From: Oscillatoriaceae cyanobacterium Prado104
GTDB lineage: Bacteria; Cyanobacteriota; Cyanobacteriia; Cyanobacteriales; Microcoleaceae
Assembly: GCA_025454405.1 (NCBI GenBank)
Contig: JALOON010000026.1
Location: 1 to 64,000 of the forward strand
DNA: 64,000 nucleotides
Reading direction: 5' to 3'
The notes beneath the pieces are model-generated. The model saw only the letters and a program-made list of their open reading frames with translations, was not told where the DNA came from and did no database searches. Position numbers and translations under genes: made by a program. Positions 63,187 to 64,000 of the stretch are shown piece after piece; position 1 is the first letter of the stretch, and each line of letters opens with the position of its first letter.

Positions 63187-64000
63187 TTGCGGTTGGCTTC
63201 ACCATCATAACACGCCGATCGATTTTGCACAATAGTTTCATAATCTTTTGAACTTGCCCATCGATCGATCTCTCTAGCCCGCAAAACTGGCACCGGATGA
63301 CTCAACTGAGCCGTTTGGGCTTGTTTGAGCATTTCTCCCAATTGAGAAGTGCTGATATCGTCGTAGGCCCGCGCTTGCGCCAAAAACGCATCCACATTCA
63401 GCTTCGGAGCCAAAGTCGGCGAACCTCCGGCCAGTTTCATCAACACCGATGCTACCACCTTCGGATCTTGAGTGGCAAGCAAAGCAGCCCGATCGCACGT
63501 AAATTCCGCACAGCGCAACCATTCCAAAATTTGCGCCTGCAAGCCCTGCACCAGCAGAGTTCCCCAAGGCGAAATTTGACCTGCAGCCAGAACGATTAAA
63601 TTAGCCAGAGTCAGATAAACCCCGTGCTCGCACTTCAAATGTCCCAACTCGTGACCGATTACCGCCTGAATTTCAGCATCCGTCAGCAAATCGATTAGAG
63701 AAGTGTGCATCACCACAAAAGGCTGGCGGCCCCGCATCGCAAAAGTGTAAGCATTCGGCATCGGATGCTGGCGCACGTAAAGCTGAGGCGGTTCCAAATC
63801 CAGAGTTTTGCAAGCATCCAACAACAAGTGATGGAGGTGGGGCAGTTGATTTTCGCCCACTTGCACGCTGGCAGCCAGATTTTCCAGCATGAAAAACTGT
63901 TCGCCAATTTGTCCCAGCAACTGCCGCACCATCAAATCCACACCCGGCAGTTGTTTGAGAGTATTGGTAGCTTCGAGGTCCAGCGGGTGGCGAAATTGAT
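63165..64000 (-). CDS. M48-family metalloprotease (partial, 5' end beyond window)
   Basis: Open from the window edge to the stop at 63165; 278 residues visible (...QFRHPLDLEATNTLKQLPGV...). Zinc site HELGH in AVIGHELGHLKCEH, third ligand in CAEFTCDRAALLAT. M48 proteases of this membrane-associated kind degrade or process proteins near the membrane. The last residues (KGGWRNW) are read from the 5' end of tRNA-Leu(CAA); the two genes overlap by 22 bases on the same strand, so read-through would carry the tRNA in the mRNA. Confidence 0.88.
   Translation of the reverse strand, partial: QFRHPLDLEATNTLKQLPGVDLMVRQLLGQIGEQFFMLENLAASVQVGENQLPHLHHLLLDACKTLDLEPPQLYVRQHPMPNAYTFAMRGRQPFVVMHTSLIDLLTDAEIQAVIGHELGHLKCEHGVYLTLANLIVLAAGQISPWGTLLVQGLQAQILEWLRCAEFTCDRAALLATQDPKVVASVLMKLAGGSPTLAPKLNVDAFLAQARAYDDISTSQLGEMLKQAQTAQLSHPVPVLRAREIDRWASSKDYETIVQNRSACYDGEANRKGGWRNW

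Overview
The window is cyanobacterial chromosome, probably from a filamentous Oscillatoriales-type strain (Microcoleus/Oscillatoria-like; the genus is inference). It holds the 3' end of psbA, the phycobilisome core-membrane linker apcE, a beta-carotene ketolase, a high-light-inducible protein, very frequent GCGATCGC/CGATCG (HIP1-type) sites, and many cyanobacterial short repeats (heptamers such as GTTTTGA and CTAATGA, and gatcccccta...taggggggatc palindromes).

Layout. 1-4 kb: psbA end, a secreted hypothetical, birA, a polysaccharide deacetylase and a glutathione S-transferase. 4.1-14 kb: a strong promoter-like element and a structured leader, followed by about 32 tRNA or tRNA-like genes on the + strand covering 19 amino acids (no Val seen). 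Embedded among them are a zinc-finger homing-endonuclease-like gene, a macro-domain protein, a PARG relic, a retropepsin-like protein, an OB-fold RNA ligase, and a short non-coding segment that fuses two conserved pieces of 23S rRNA. 14-23.3 kb: small genes, toxin-antitoxin debris, a DEDDh exonuclease, a crtW-glycosyltransferase pair, tRNA-Ser(GGA), a divergent stand-alone EF-Tu and tRNA-Lys(CUU). 23.4-25 kb: an ABC ATPase. 25.2-33.2 kb: an island with a 1900-residue caspase/STAND/WD40 protein and small partners, bounded on one side by apcE and on the other by a decayed copy of the apcE 3' end. 33-51 kb: apcE and ordinary chromosomal genes. 51-62 kb: a surface-polysaccharide region (rfbC, rfbD, GT2 and three large membrane proteins). 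62-64 kb: a DUF4058 gene, tRNA-Leu(CAA) and an M48 protease cut by the window edge.

The most interesting part is 4.1-23.3 kb. An RNA-like segment (about 10460-10670) carries the universal sarcin-ricin loop 12-mer and, about 60 bases further on, a GTPase-associated-centre (L11-binding) domain, inside a plausible multibranch fold. These are the two 23S sites that contact EF-Tu and EF-G, yet they are placed in an order not found in 23S rRNA. The segment sits in a near-complete tRNA set, is followed by an RNA ligase, and about 10 kb downstream there is an EF-Tu paralogue. I infer a spare or rescue translation kit (tRNAs, factor-binding rRNA mimic, EF-Tu, RNA repair), perhaps for survival when tRNAs, the ribosomal factor centre or EF-Tu are attacked. 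Comparable tRNA arrays are known from Anabaena/Nostoc; the rRNA mimic and the EF-Tu link are, to my knowledge, not described. Function is inference; the sequence matches are read directly.
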